Made by a program: the position numbers and the translations under genes. Under the pieces are notes generated by a model. It was not told the DNA's origin. It ran no database searches and was given only the letters and a program-made list of their open reading frames with translations. From contig NZ_OBDY01000023.1 in the NCBI RefSeq assembly GCF_900215205.1, forward strand, positions 62,001-126,000: a DNA stretch of 64,000 nucleotides. The letters are read 5' to 3'. This DNA comes from Paractinoplanes atraurantiacus (GTDB lineage Bacteria; Actinomycetota; Actinomycetes; Mycobacteriales; Micromonosporaceae). Of the stretch, positions 18,833 to 27,283 are shown one piece after another. The stretch's first letter is position 1. Each line of letters starts with the position of its first letter.

Positions 18833-20160
18833 GACGCTAGTACGGTGTCCGGCGACCTTCGCCGGATTGACAGCCGTGGCATGCTAGCTTAATGCCTAGA
18901 TGTCGTGGCGCTAGTGCCGGATCGGTGATGCATCGCACCGCCCGGATCGGGTTGCGTTTGACCCGAGCTCAGCGGCAGCGTTGTTTCGGCCTGTTGCGTT
19001 CGGCCGGTGACGTGTGGGCGTGCGTGCTGGAGTTCAACGGCTGGCGGCGCCGGCGCGGGGATGCCCCGGCTGCGGGCTATCAGGAATTGTGCCGGCTGTT
19101 GGCCCAGTCCGGTCCGGGTACCTTCGGCGAACTCGACACCACCGGCGCCCGGTCGGTGTTACGCCGCTACTCCGACGCCTGGTTCTCCGCCGCCGCCCGC
19201 CGTAAGGCAGGCGCCCTCGAGGTGCGATTCCCGCGCCGCCGGCGCGCGTTGATGCCGGTCCGTTGGTATCACGGCACCTTCACCCTCAATGGGTGCCGGT
19301 TGCGGTTGCCGGTCGCGCGGGGTTGCCCGTCGTTGTTGCTGGGGTTGGACCGGCTGGTGCCGTATCCGGCCGATTGTGTGCGGTCGGTGACGTTGCTGTT
19401 CGCCGACGGCCGGTTGTGGGTCGACGTCACCGCCGAACTGCCGGTGACCACCTATCCGGCCGGACAGCAACCTGATCCGGACCGGGTTGCCGGAGTCGAC
19501 CTGGGCATCATCCATCCGTTCGCGGTCGCCACCCGCGACGGGCAAGCCCTGCTGGTGTCCGGCCGGGCGATCCGCGCCGAACACCACCTGCATCTGGCCG
19601 ACACCAAAGCCCGCCGCCGGGCCACCGCCGCCCAAGCTCCGAGCAAGGGCCAGCGCGGGTCACGGCGCTGGCGCCAAACCCGCCGCCGAGCCCGGCTGGT
19701 CGAAGGGCGGCACCGGCGCCGGGTCCGCCAGGCACTGCACGAGGCCGCCAAGACCGTGGTCGGCTGGGCGGTCGAGCACCGGATCGGGACGCTGACCGTA
19801 GGAGATCCGCGCGGCGTCCTTGACCTGCCGGCTGGGCGGCGGCACAACCTGCGGCTACGGCAGTGGCAGATCGGCCGCACCCTGCAAATCCTGCAAGACA
19901 AAGCCGCTCTGGCCGGGATCCGAATGCATCTGGTCGACGAACGCGGCACCTCCTCGACCTGCCCGGCGTGTGGCAAGAGGATCAGTAAACCGTCCGGCAG
20001 GGTGATGCTCTGCCGGCATTGTCGGTTCGCCGGGCATCGTGACCTTGCCGCGGCGTTCACCCATAGCGGTGAGGAGTCGCTCGCCCATATTTGTGGGCGA
20101 GGATCCACGACATCACCGGAACTCGACCCGGTGAGCGTTAGGGGACACCGCACTAGTGCC
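18833..20160 (+). mobile_element. Single-gene TnpB element with terminal inverted repeats
   Basis: The left end (18833-18850) and right end (20143-20160) are inverted repeats of 18 bp with 15 matches, sharing GGTGTCC/GGACACC inside and a CTAGT core outside. Subterminal hairpins occur on both sides: CCGGCGA/TCGCCGG at 18849-18865, and two at 20080-20133. The only gene is tnpB; no TnpA transposase is present, so mobility would need help in trans. The right end abuts the stop codon of the EAL/HDOD gene exactly, and the left end lies 7 bp from the SDR start. No clear flanking target duplication is seen. Confidence 0.65.
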
Positions 20161-20760
20161 TTACGCCGCCGCCAGCTTGTTGGTGGCGTCCAGCGCCTTC
20201 GTCGACCAGCGCACCGCGTCCATGTATTCGCCGACAAGGTTCACGTCGGCCGGGCCGCATTCGCCGTGCTCGTACGCGTCGACTGCCTGCAGCACCTGCC
20301 CGAGCGATCCCGTGCCCTTCGTCAGGGCCGCCGCCACCTGCGGGGCCAGCGGGAACTGTTCGGCCATCTCGGCCGGTGTCATGCCGAGGACCCCGGCCAC
20401 CCCGGTGATGACTCCGGCCATGAACGCCGCGTCGGACGGCGCCCCGAACGAGTGGGCCACGTTCTCGCAGAGCCTCGCCCGGGTCAGCACGTCCAGCATG
20501 TGCTCTTCGGTGGCCCCGCCGACCTCGTCGAGGACCATCAGCATCGCCCACTGGCGGATGTGCGGCAGCCCGACCATCACGATCGCCTGCTGGACCGACG
20601 ACACCCGGTTCGCGTGCCCGGCCGCCACCGAATTGCTGGCTCGAAGCACGCGCAGGGACAGTGCCGGGTCGCTCGCGATGATCGAGACGATGCGGGGCAG
20701 GTCGGCGTCGGGCGCGCTCAGCGCCGCCACCAGTTCCAGCCGCCGCAGCCTCGAGGGTGA
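18928..20760 (+). CDS. tnpB: TnpB-family (IS200/IS605 OrfB-like) RNA-guided nuclease homologue with read-through C-terminus
   Basis: TnpB features end near residue 390: an N-terminal helical/WED region, RuvC-I 'VAGVDLGIIHP' (D191), a zinc finger CPAC...CRHC (C345, C348, C362, C365) and RuvC-III 'GHRDLAAA' (D372). The RuvC-II glutamate position is Gly ('TVGDPRGV', G292), while a Glu in 'VDERGTSS' (E338) could be the relocated ligand. The element contains no in-frame stop. The frame crosses the right end and continues about 200 codons antisense to the EAL/HDOD gene to 20760. ATG 18928 was chosen; the frame is open from 18892. Confidence 0.75.
   Translation: MHRTARIGLRLTRAQRQRCFGLLRSAGDVWACVLEFNGWRRRRGDAPAAGYQELCRLLAQSGPGTFGELDTTGARSVLRRYSDAWFSAAARRKAGALEVRFPRRRRALMPVRWYHGTFTLNGCRLRLPVARGCPSLLLGLDRLVPYPADCVRSVTLLFADGRLWVDVTAELPVTTYPAGQQPDPDRVAGVDLGIIHPFAVATRDGQALLVSGRAIRAEHHLHLADTKARRRATAAQAPSKGQRGSRRWRQTRRRARLVEGRHRRRVRQALHEAAKTVVGWAVEHRIGTLTVGDPRGVLDLPAGRRHNLRLRQWQIGRTLQILQDKAALAGIRMHLVDERGTSSTCPACGKRISKPSGRVMLCRHCRFAGHRDLAAAFTHSGEESLAHICGRGSTTSPELDPVSVRGHRTSALRRRQLVGGVQRLRRPAHRVHVFADKVHVGRAAFAVLVRVDCLQHLPERSRALRQGRRHLRGQRELFGHLGRCHAEDPGHPGDDSGHERRVGRRPERVGHVLAEPRPGQHVQHVLFGGPADLVEDHQHRPLADVRQPDHHDRLLDRRHPVRVPGRHRIAGSKHAQGQCRVARDDRDDAGQVGVGRAQRRHQFQPPQPRG
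20080..20160 (+). ncRNA. Candidate omega-RNA (reRNA) scaffold end
   Basis: Two perfect hairpins lie in tandem at the tnpB 3' end. One is CTCGCCCA-TATTTG-TGGGCGAG (20080-20101), the other CACCGG-AACTCGAC-CCGGTG (20114-20133). They are followed by the right inverted repeat. TnpB guide RNAs are known to come from exactly this position, with the guide taken from sequence just beyond the element. The transcript and its processing are not demonstrated; the boundaries are approximate. Confidence 0.35.
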
Positions 20761-21405
20761 CAGGCTGGCCACCGTGAGCACCTGGGGGTGCGAGAGGGCG
20801 TACCCCTGGCGCAGTTCCATCCCGTATCGGTCGGCGATGGCGAGCTGTTCGTCCGTTTCCAGGCGCTCGGCCACGATCTTGATGTTGGGGTGTTGCCGGC
20901 AGGCCGCCACCACCTCGTCGAGGTTGCTCAGATCGCCGTCGAGAAGGTCGAGTTTGACGTACGAGGCGATGCCGAACAGCTGCTCGTGCCCGGAGCCCCA
21001 GACGAAGTCGTCCAGCGCGATCCGATAGCCCGCCTCGGCCAGCCGGGTGATGCCTTCGACGACCTCGTCGTCCATCTCCACCGTCTCCAGCACCTCGAGC
21101 ACCACCTGGGCCGGCCCGAACGGCAGGGCGAGCTGCCCGGTGAGGAACTCGCGGGTGAGGTTGATGAAGCAGAGCCGGTCGCCGGCCACCTCGCCGATGC
21201 CGAACTCGGTGAACGCGTTCACGATGACCGTGCTGGTGGCGTACGTGTCCTGGCGTCCCGCCGCGACCGCTTCCATGCTGCCGCGGAAGAGCAGTTCGTA
21301 GGCGAACACGTCGCCCTGCTCATCGAAGATCGGCTGGCGGCCCACATGCACGAGCTGGGTGCCGGTCGAGGAGGCGGTGGATGTCACACCGCTGCTATCG
21401 GCCAC
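20161..21405 (-). CDS. EAL/HDOD signalling protein (YuxH/CdgJ-like)
   Basis: This 414-residue cytosolic protein has an N-terminal EAL-type domain (about 20-210) and a C-terminal HDOD domain (about 215-400). The EAL signature reads ELL ('YELLFRG'), but other metal or substrate residues such as 'INLTRE', 'LEVLE', 'ALDDF' and 'KLDLL' are kept, so c-di-GMP hydrolysis is uncertain. Proteins of this architecture often act as signalling scaffolds. The GTG start overlaps the PHP gene's stop by 1 bp (TAGTG), indicating coupling. The TnpB element lies directly after the stop. Confidence 0.88.
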   Translation of the reverse strand: MADSSGVTSTASSTGTQLVHVGRQPIFDEQGDVFAYELLFRGSMEAVAAGRQDTYATSTVIVNAFTEFGIGEVAGDRLCFINLTREFLTGQLALPFGPAQVVLEVLETVEMDDEVVEGITRLAEAGYRIALDDFVWGSGHEQLFGIASYVKLDLLDGDLSNLDEVVAACRQHPNIKIVAERLETDEQLAIADRYGMELRQGYALSHPQVLTVASLSPSRLRRLELVAALSAPDADLPRIVSIIASDPALSLRVLRASNSVAAGHANRVSSVQQAIVMVGLPHIRQWAMLMVLDEVGGATEEHMLDVLTRARLCENVAHSFGAPSDAAFMAGVITGVAGVLGMTPAEMAEQFPLAPQVAAALTKGTGSLGQVLQAVDAYEHGECGPADVNLVGEYMDAVRWSTKALDATNKLAAA

Positions 21406-22619
21406 TACTCATCCGACTTGAGCCACCACGGGCTCGAGTAGGCGACGCCCCAGTCGTTGCAGGGGTGGCCGAGTGGCCCGGGGGAGTCGTTCTCCTGCCC
21501 GGGGTCGGAGACGCGCAGGAGCACCCAGTCGCCGTCGGCGGCGTCGAGCGGCACGGTGAACCGGGTGACCTGCCCGACCTCGACCGCGATCACGTCGGCC
21601 ACGGACGGGGCTTGCGAGCCGGGCCGCAGCACCTGCACGAGCAGTTCCCGGCCTTCCCAGTGACGGCCGCGGTCGAGGTCGAGCTCGAATCTCACGTCAC
21701 CCTTGGTGAGGGGCAGGTGCTTTCCCATCCGTACGCCGTTGGCCCGCGCGTCAAGACGCAGACCGCTCACCCGTGTCGCGAAGAAGCGGCGCCGCCGCAT
21801 CGCGGCCAGCACCCCGGCGCGGGTGTTCTCCTCGACCCAGAGCCCGGTGCGGCCCTTGCCCTCGTCCATGCCCCAGTCGCCGCCGTGCTCGTCGGTGACT
21901 CCGGTGATGCCGGTGCGCCAGCCCGCGTTGAGGCAGGCGTTGAGCGGTGAGCTCTGCAACGGCCAGCCGTCGAACAGGAAGTCGTCACGGTTGTTGAACA
22001 TCTCCAGGCCGACCATGTGGCTGCGCATCGACGCGTCGTACGCGAACTCGTCGAATCGCAGCATCTGCCGGCCGGGGTGATTGAAGCCGCTGACCCCGGA
22101 GCGGGCGGCGACCCAGTCGTAGAGCTTGCGCATGCTGCCGGTCACGGTCGGCTCGGTGTATTCGTCGGTGAACCAGACGTTGAGGTGGCCCATGGCCGAG
22201 TGCGACCACTCGAAGCCGCGCAGGGCCGTGTACTTGCCGGGGTCGTTCGCCTTGTCGGCGAGCACGCCGGTGCGCTCCCATTCCCGGTCGTTGAGCCCGC
22301 CGATGCCGAGGACCGTGGTGTGGTCGGTCAGCGCGGCCACGTCGAGCCCGGCCCAGCGCATCGAGTCGAAGGCGCCTTCGGGGTCGCCGAACCCGTCCGA
22401 CATGAGCGTGTGGTTGTGCAGGTCGGCGTGGACGAGCGTGGTGTTGTGGCTGATCTGGGAGCGCCGGGCGGCGCCGCGGCTGCGGCGTTCGGAGTGCAGG
22501 CCGGTGGTGGTGGCCCGGGCGCTGCCGGGTGCGGCCGCGAGCATGAGCATCCCGCCGGCGGCGGCCAGCAGGGAGCGTCGGGCGAAATGGTGTTTATGGG
22601 GGTGTTCGTCCGATGACAT
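21405..22619 (-). CDS. Exported PHP-domain metal-dependent phosphoesterase
   Basis: The N-terminus carries a twin-arginine-like signal (FARRSLLAAAGGMLMLAA), consistent with Tat export of a metal-loaded enzyme. The PHP motifs are clear: 'HADLHNHTLMSDG' near residue 65 and 'ALTDHT' near 96, with further His/Asp ligands in 'GFNHPG' and 'VTDEHGGD'. PHP enzymes hydrolyse phosphoesters with a bi- or trinuclear metal site; the substrate is unknown. It heads a two-gene unit with the EAL/HDOD protein. Confidence 0.85.
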   Translation of the reverse strand: MSSDEHPHKHHFARRSLLAAAGGMLMLAAAPGSARATTTGLHSERRSRGAARRSQISHNTTLVHADLHNHTLMSDGFGDPEGAFDSMRWAGLDVAALTDHTTVLGIGGLNDREWERTGVLADKANDPGKYTALRGFEWSHSAMGHLNVWFTDEYTEPTVTGSMRKLYDWVAARSGVSGFNHPGRQMLRFDEFAYDASMRSHMVGLEMFNNRDDFLFDGWPLQSSPLNACLNAGWRTGITGVTDEHGGDWGMDEGKGRTGLWVEENTRAGVLAAMRRRRFFATRVSGLRLDARANGVRMGKHLPLTKGDVRFELDLDRGRHWEGRELLVQVLRPGSQAPSVADVIAVEVGQVTRFTVPLDAADGDWVLLRVSDPGQENDSPGPLGHPCNDWGVAYSSPWWLKSDE

Positions 22620-22814
22620 GCAGGCAGCTTCTCAAGATCCAGGCGCCTGGCGTGGTTGAACCCCCGCAAGGGGTCGAAAGGTGCAAGAAGGAGTTTCAAA
22701 AAGCGCAAGCACAGAACAGCAGCGCGAAATTTAGCGACAGCACCTTGTGCACTACGTCACACCGGTCCTAAGGTCACCGGCAACGCTCCCTCCTCTGTAG
22801 AGAAGAGTTCGTCG

Positions 22815-24803
22815 ATGTTCCTGGAACTGAGACGTGGCGGCTGGGCCATCGCGGCCGCCACTGCCTTGGGAACCGTCCTCAGTGGGGGCGCCGCCTATGC
22901 GACCCCCTCGACCCCCGCCCACGTCACCCGCGCCGGCCTCGACCCCGCCCTCGTCGCCGGCCGGGGCGCGACCGTCAACTTCCTGGAGCAGGAGGCCGAG
23001 ACCGCCCGCACCAACGGCGCCGTCATCGGCCCCGACCGCACCGCCTACACGCTGCCCGCCGAGGCGTCCGGCCGCTCCGCCGTGCGGCTCACGCCCGGCC
23101 AGTGGGTCGAGTTCACGCTGCCCAAGGCGGCCAACGCCCTCACCGTGCGCTACAGCCTGCCGGACGCGCCGAACGGCGGCGGGATCACCGCGCCGCTGAC
23201 CGTGAAGGCCGGCAGCCTGACCCGCACGATGTCGCTGACCTCGCAGTACTCCTGGCTCTACAACCAGTACCAGTTCACCAACGACCCCAACGCCGACCTG
23301 CTGCACCCGGACTGGTGGATCACCGAGTGCGCCTGCGTGCCGTCGGCCACCACGCCGGCCCCGGTGATCACCAAGCCGTTCCGGCCCATGCACTTCTACG
23401 ACGAGCAGCGCCTCCTGCTCGGCAAGACGGTCAAGGCCGGCGAAAAGGTCCGCCTGACCGCCTCCAGCAAGGCCGCGTGGACCGTCATCGACCTTCTCGA
23501 CTCCGAGCTGGTGGCCCCGCCCAAGGTCAGCCTGATCGCGGCGAACGTCCTCGCCTTCGGGGCCGACCCGACCGGCCGCCGCGACTCGGCGCCGGCCTTC
23601 GACAAGGCCATCGCCTTCGCCCGCAAGACCAAATTGAAGGTGTACGTCCCGCCGGGCACCTTCCAGGTCAACCGGCACATCATCGTCGACGACGTGACGA
23701 TCGAGGGCGCCGGCAACTGGTACACGATCATCAAGGGCCGCGAGGTCGCGCTGAGCACGCCCGCGCCGGACGGCTCGGTGCACACCGGCGTCGGCTTCTA
23801 CGGCAAGGACGCCAAGGACGGCGGCAGCCGCAACGTGCGCCTGTCCGGCTTCGCCATCGAGGGCGACGTCCGCGAGCGCATCGACACCGACCAGGTCAAC
23901 GGCGTCGGCGGCGCGATGAGCGACTCGATCATCGACGGCCTCTACATCCACCACACCAAGGTGGGTCTGTGGTTCGACGGGCCGATGTCCAACACCAGGG
24001 TGACCAACAATGTCATCGTCGACCAGATCGCCGACGGGCTGAACTTCCACACCGGTGTCACCGGCTCGCTGGTGCGCAACAACTTCATCCGCAACACCGG
24101 CGATGACGCGCTGGCCATGTGGGCCGAGAAGGTGACGAACTCCGGCAACACGTTCGACCGCAACACCGTGCAGACGCCGACGCTGGCCAACGGCATCGCG
24201 ATCTACGGCGGCAACGACATCACGGTGTCGAACAATCTGGTCGCCGACCCGATCCGCGAGGGCAGCGCGATCCACGCCGGCTCCCGCTTCGGGGCCGAGC
24301 CGTTCACCGGCCATCTGTGGATCACCGACAACACCACGGTGCGCGCGGGGACGTACGAGCTGAATTGGAACATCGGTCTGGGCGCCATCTGGATCTATGC
24401 GCTGGAGAGGAACATCGAGGCCGACATCCGGGTGACCGGCGACCACTTCCTGGACAGCACCTACAACGCGATCATGCTGGTCGCCGACTGGCCGGTGAAG
24501 GATCTCTACTCGGTGACCAACCTGCACTTCAAGGACATTCGGGTCGACGGCACGGGTACGAGTGTTCTCAGCGCCCGGGTGGCCGGCAGCGCCACCTTCG
24601 AGAACGTGGACGCCCGTAACGTCGGCGCGGTCGGCGTGAACAACTGCGGCACCTTCCACTTCACGCCGGAAGGCTCCGAGTTCTCGCTGTCGGATCTCGG
24701 CGGCAACGACGGCGGCTGGCTGGCCCCGTGGATGCTCTCCAACACGATTACCTGCGACGACAGGCCGCCGGTGGTCGCGCCGCCGGCACCGTCACCCTGG
24801 TAG
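22815..24803 (+). CDS. Secreted right-handed beta-helix glycosidase/lyase (GH87-like?)
   Basis: ATG 22815 opens a signal peptide (GWAIAAATALGTVLSGGAAYA). The 662-residue protein has an N-terminal carbohydrate-binding-like region ('NFLEQEAET...', about 45-240) and then a pectate-lyase-type parallel beta-helix starting at 'VLAFGADPTGRRDSAPAF' with repeated 'NNVIVDQIADGLNFHTG'-style rungs. The combination resembles GH87 mycodextranases/alpha-1,3-glucanases, but I cannot confirm the catalytic Asp set. It would act outside the cell on polysaccharide. The 195 bp upstream, shared with the divergent PHP gene, holds no recognisable gene. A strong terminator follows. Confidence 0.72.
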   Translation: MFLELRRGGWAIAAATALGTVLSGGAAYATPSTPAHVTRAGLDPALVAGRGATVNFLEQEAETARTNGAVIGPDRTAYTLPAEASGRSAVRLTPGQWVEFTLPKAANALTVRYSLPDAPNGGGITAPLTVKAGSLTRTMSLTSQYSWLYNQYQFTNDPNADLLHPDWWITECACVPSATTPAPVITKPFRPMHFYDEQRLLLGKTVKAGEKVRLTASSKAAWTVIDLLDSELVAPPKVSLIAANVLAFGADPTGRRDSAPAFDKAIAFARKTKLKVYVPPGTFQVNRHIIVDDVTIEGAGNWYTIIKGREVALSTPAPDGSVHTGVGFYGKDAKDGGSRNVRLSGFAIEGDVRERIDTDQVNGVGGAMSDSIIDGLYIHHTKVGLWFDGPMSNTRVTNNVIVDQIADGLNFHTGVTGSLVRNNFIRNTGDDALAMWAEKVTNSGNTFDRNTVQTPTLANGIAIYGGNDITVSNNLVADPIREGSAIHAGSRFGAEPFTGHLWITDNTTVRAGTYELNWNIGLGAIWIYALERNIEADIRVTGDHFLDSTYNAIMLVADWPVKDLYSVTNLHFKDIRVDGTGTSVLSARVAGSATFENVDARNVGAVGVNNCGTFHFTPEGSEFSLSDLGGNDGGWLAPWMLSNTITCDDRPPVVAPPAPSPW

Positions 24804-24813
24804 TCCTTCGGAT

Positions 24814-24849
24814 GCCGCCCCATCGGACGATTCCGGTGGGGCGGCGTTT
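24814..24849 (+). terminator. Rho-independent-type terminator after the beta-helix gene
   Basis: Arms 24814-24826 and 24833-24845 form a 13-bp stem (one G-U pair) with a 6-nt loop, followed by GTTT. It isolates the beta-helix gene from the downstream epimerase operon. Confidence 0.85.
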
Positions 24850-24898
24850 CCTTGGTAGCCTCGCCCGAGTCGGCCGGGAACGTCGTACGGAGGAAGTT

Positions 24899-25786
24899 TT
24901 GAGTCAAACACTGCTGGTCACCGGTGGTGCCGGATTTGTCGGTTCCGCTCTGATCAAGTCACTGCTGACCGACTTCCCGGCGGCGGCGATCGTGTCGCTC
25001 GACAACTACTTCACCGGCGTGCCGGAAAACCACGTCAACGACCCGCGGCTGACCTACCTCGACGGCTCGACCGTCGACGTCGCGAAGATCTGGGCCGACC
25101 GCGGCCTGCCCAGCCCCGAGATCGTCTTCCACCTGGGCGAGTACTCGCGCATCGTGCAGTCGTTCGACGACCACGACCTGACCTGGGAGTTCAACCTCCA
25201 CGGGACCAAGGAGGTCGTGAAGTTCGCGTCGGCCAACGGGTCCAAGCTGATCTACGCGGGCTCGAGCTCGAAGTTCGGCAACGACGGCCAGGACGAAAAC
25301 CTGAACCCGTACGCCTGGACCAAGGCGAAGAACATCGAGTACATCAAGAACTACGCCGACTGGTTCGGCCTCGACTTCGCCATCACCTACTTCTACAACG
25401 TGTACGGCCCGGGCCAGATCACCAGCGGCAAGTACGCGACCGTGATCGGCATCTTCGAGGACCGCTACCTGCGCGGCGAGCCGCTGCCGGTGGTGTCGCC
25501 GGGCACGCAGACCCGCGACTTCACCCACATCGACGACATCGTCCGCGGCATCGTGCTGGTCGCCCACAAGGGCAGCGGCGACGGCTACCTGCTCGGCGCC
25601 GGCCACGAGCGGCCCATCCTCGAGGTCGCGAAGATGTTCGGTGTCCCGTACGAGCTGGTTCCGGCCCTGCGCGGCGAGCGCGTCCGCGGCCAGGCCGACA
25701 GCACCAAGGCGGCCGAGCTGGGCTGGCGCGCCGAGCGTCACCTGGACGAGTACATCGCCGCCTTCGTGGCCGCACACCCCGTTTAA
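24899..25786 (+). CDS. NAD-dependent nucleotide-sugar epimerase/dehydratase
   Basis: This is an extended SDR of 295 residues. It has 'VTGGAGFVGS' at the N-terminus for NAD binding, 'YAGSSSKFG' supplying the catalytic Ser, and YxxxK in 'YAWTK'. 'TRDFTHIDD' is typical of UDP-sugar epimerases. It starts with TTG at 24899, chosen because GGAGGAAG (24889-24896) is ideally spaced before it and the signature begins at once. The PLP decarboxylase starts 29 bp later, suggesting a joint role in making an amino-sugar, polyamine or surface polymer precursor; this is inference. Confidence 0.88.
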   Translation: MSQTLLVTGGAGFVGSALIKSLLTDFPAAAIVSLDNYFTGVPENHVNDPRLTYLDGSTVDVAKIWADRGLPSPEIVFHLGEYSRIVQSFDDHDLTWEFNLHGTKEVVKFASANGSKLIYAGSSSKFGNDGQDENLNPYAWTKAKNIEYIKNYADWFGLDFAITYFYNVYGPGQITSGKYATVIGIFEDRYLRGEPLPVVSPGTQTRDFTHIDDIVRGIVLVAHKGSGDGYLLGAGHERPILEVAKMFGVPYELVPALRGERVRGQADSTKAAELGWRAERHLDEYIAAFVAAHPV

Positions 25787-25815
25787 CAGCTGATCATCCG
25801 GGAACGCGCCGCCGC

Positions 25816-27249
25816 ATGGATCAGCGGCGCACCCCGGTGCTGGACGCCATCGAGCAGTTCCGGCACAACGACCAGTACTCCTTCGCCCTGCCCGGCCACC
25901 GTCTCGGCCTGGGCATCGACGACCGCACCGCCTCGGTGCTGTCGCGCGGCGCCTTCGAGGCCGACGTCATCTTCGCCAAGAGCGCCGTCGCCGAGTCCGA
26001 GGAGCTGCTGGCCGACGCGGTCGGCGCCCACCAGGCCGTCTTCACCACCTGCGGCTCCAGCATCTCGATCCACACCGCGATGCTGACCGTCACCGGCCCC
26101 GGCCGAAAGGTGCTGGTCGACCGGAACGTGCACAAGTCGGTGGTGGCCTCGCTGATCCTGGCCGGCGCCGAGCCGGTCTGGCTGCGCCCCCGGTGGGACG
26201 CCGAGAACCAGATCGCCCACCCGGCGACCGCGAGCGACGTCGCCGCCGCGCTGAAGCGGGAGCCGGACATCTCGGCCGTCCTGATGATCACGCCGACCGA
26301 GTACGGCACCGGCGCCGACGTACGCGGCATCGCCCGGGCCTGCCACAAGCACGGCGTCCCGCTGCTGGTCGACGAGGCGTGGGGCGCGCACTTCCCGTTC
26401 CACGACGACCTGCCGACGGCGGCCATCCAGGCCGGGGCCGACATCGTCGTGCAGAGCCTGCACAAGGCCGACGGCGGCCTCTGCCAGGCCTCGGTGATCC
26501 TGATGTGCGGCGACCTGGTCGACCCGGTCGACCTGCGGTTGCGGCTCGACCTGATCACCACCACGAGCCCGTCGGCCCTGCTCTACGGCTCGATCGACGG
26601 CTTCCGCCGCCGGATGGTGACCGAGGGCCGGCAGCTGCTGGACGAGGCGCTGCGCCGCACCAACCACCTGCGGGCCCGGCTCGGCAAGCTGTCCGCCCTC
26701 GCGGTCATGGACGAGTCGATCATCGGGCACGACGCCGTCGCCGAGTGGGACCCGATGAAGCTCTCGGTCGACGTCTCCGGCCTCGGCCTGAGCGGCTATC
26801 AGGTGATGGACTGGATGTCGGAGCGCAAGCGCCTGAGCCTGCAACTGGGCGACGCCCGCCGGGTGGTCTGCTCGCTGACCTACTCCGACACCGAGGTCGC
26901 GATGGACAGGCTGGCCGCGGCCTTCGAGGACCTGGTGGCTGAGCCGCCGGCGCCGGACCGCCCGTCGCCCGACGTGCCGCCGCTGGGCGAACTCGACCTC
27001 GACCAGGCCATGAACCCGCGCGAGGCGTACTTCGCCGAGACCGAACAGGTCGCCGACCCGGCCGGCCGCGTCTCGGCCGAGATGATCAGCCCGTACCCGC
27101 CGGGCGTCCCGGCGATCCTGCCGGGCGAGCGCTTCAACGAGGCGGTCGTGAAGTATCTGCGCGCGGGCCGGGCGGCGGGCATGGTAATCCCCGACGCCTC
27201 CGATCCGGAATTGGCAACCTTTCGGGTCGTGCGTAACGGTCCTCACTGA
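25816..27249 (+). CDS. PLP-dependent Orn/Lys/Arg decarboxylase family protein
   Basis: This 477-residue fold-type I PLP enzyme has 'FALPGHR' near residue 23, 'TTCGSSISIHTAML' for cofactor phosphate binding, 'LLVDEAWGAHFPFH' for the PLP-ring Asp, and 'SLHKADGG' with the Schiff-base Lys. It lacks the N-terminal wing domain of the large inducible E. coli enzymes, matching the shorter biosynthetic group. It would decarboxylate a basic amino acid to a polyamine or related product. It lies just downstream of the epimerase. Confidence 0.88.
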   Translation: MDQRRTPVLDAIEQFRHNDQYSFALPGHRLGLGIDDRTASVLSRGAFEADVIFAKSAVAESEELLADAVGAHQAVFTTCGSSISIHTAMLTVTGPGRKVLVDRNVHKSVVASLILAGAEPVWLRPRWDAENQIAHPATASDVAAALKREPDISAVLMITPTEYGTGADVRGIARACHKHGVPLLVDEAWGAHFPFHDDLPTAAIQAGADIVVQSLHKADGGLCQASVILMCGDLVDPVDLRLRLDLITTTSPSALLYGSIDGFRRRMVTEGRQLLDEALRRTNHLRARLGKLSALAVMDESIIGHDAVAEWDPMKLSVDVSGLGLSGYQVMDWMSERKRLSLQLGDARRVVCSLTYSDTEVAMDRLAAAFEDLVAEPPAPDRPSPDVPPLGELDLDQAMNPREAYFAETEQVADPAGRVSAEMISPYPPGVPAILPGERFNEAVVKYLRAGRAAGMVIPDASDPELATFRVVRNGPH

Positions 27250-27283
27250 GGCGACAGGGGCGCCCTCGGGTAGATCAACTCTT

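Noticed and set aside
18911-20160. Direct repeat CTAGTGCC at 18911-18918 and 20153-20160 as a target-site duplication
   Set aside because: The left copy lies inside the element beyond its inverted repeat and next to the tnpB start, so it does not flank the unit; the inverted ends at 18833 and 20160 explain the boundaries better.
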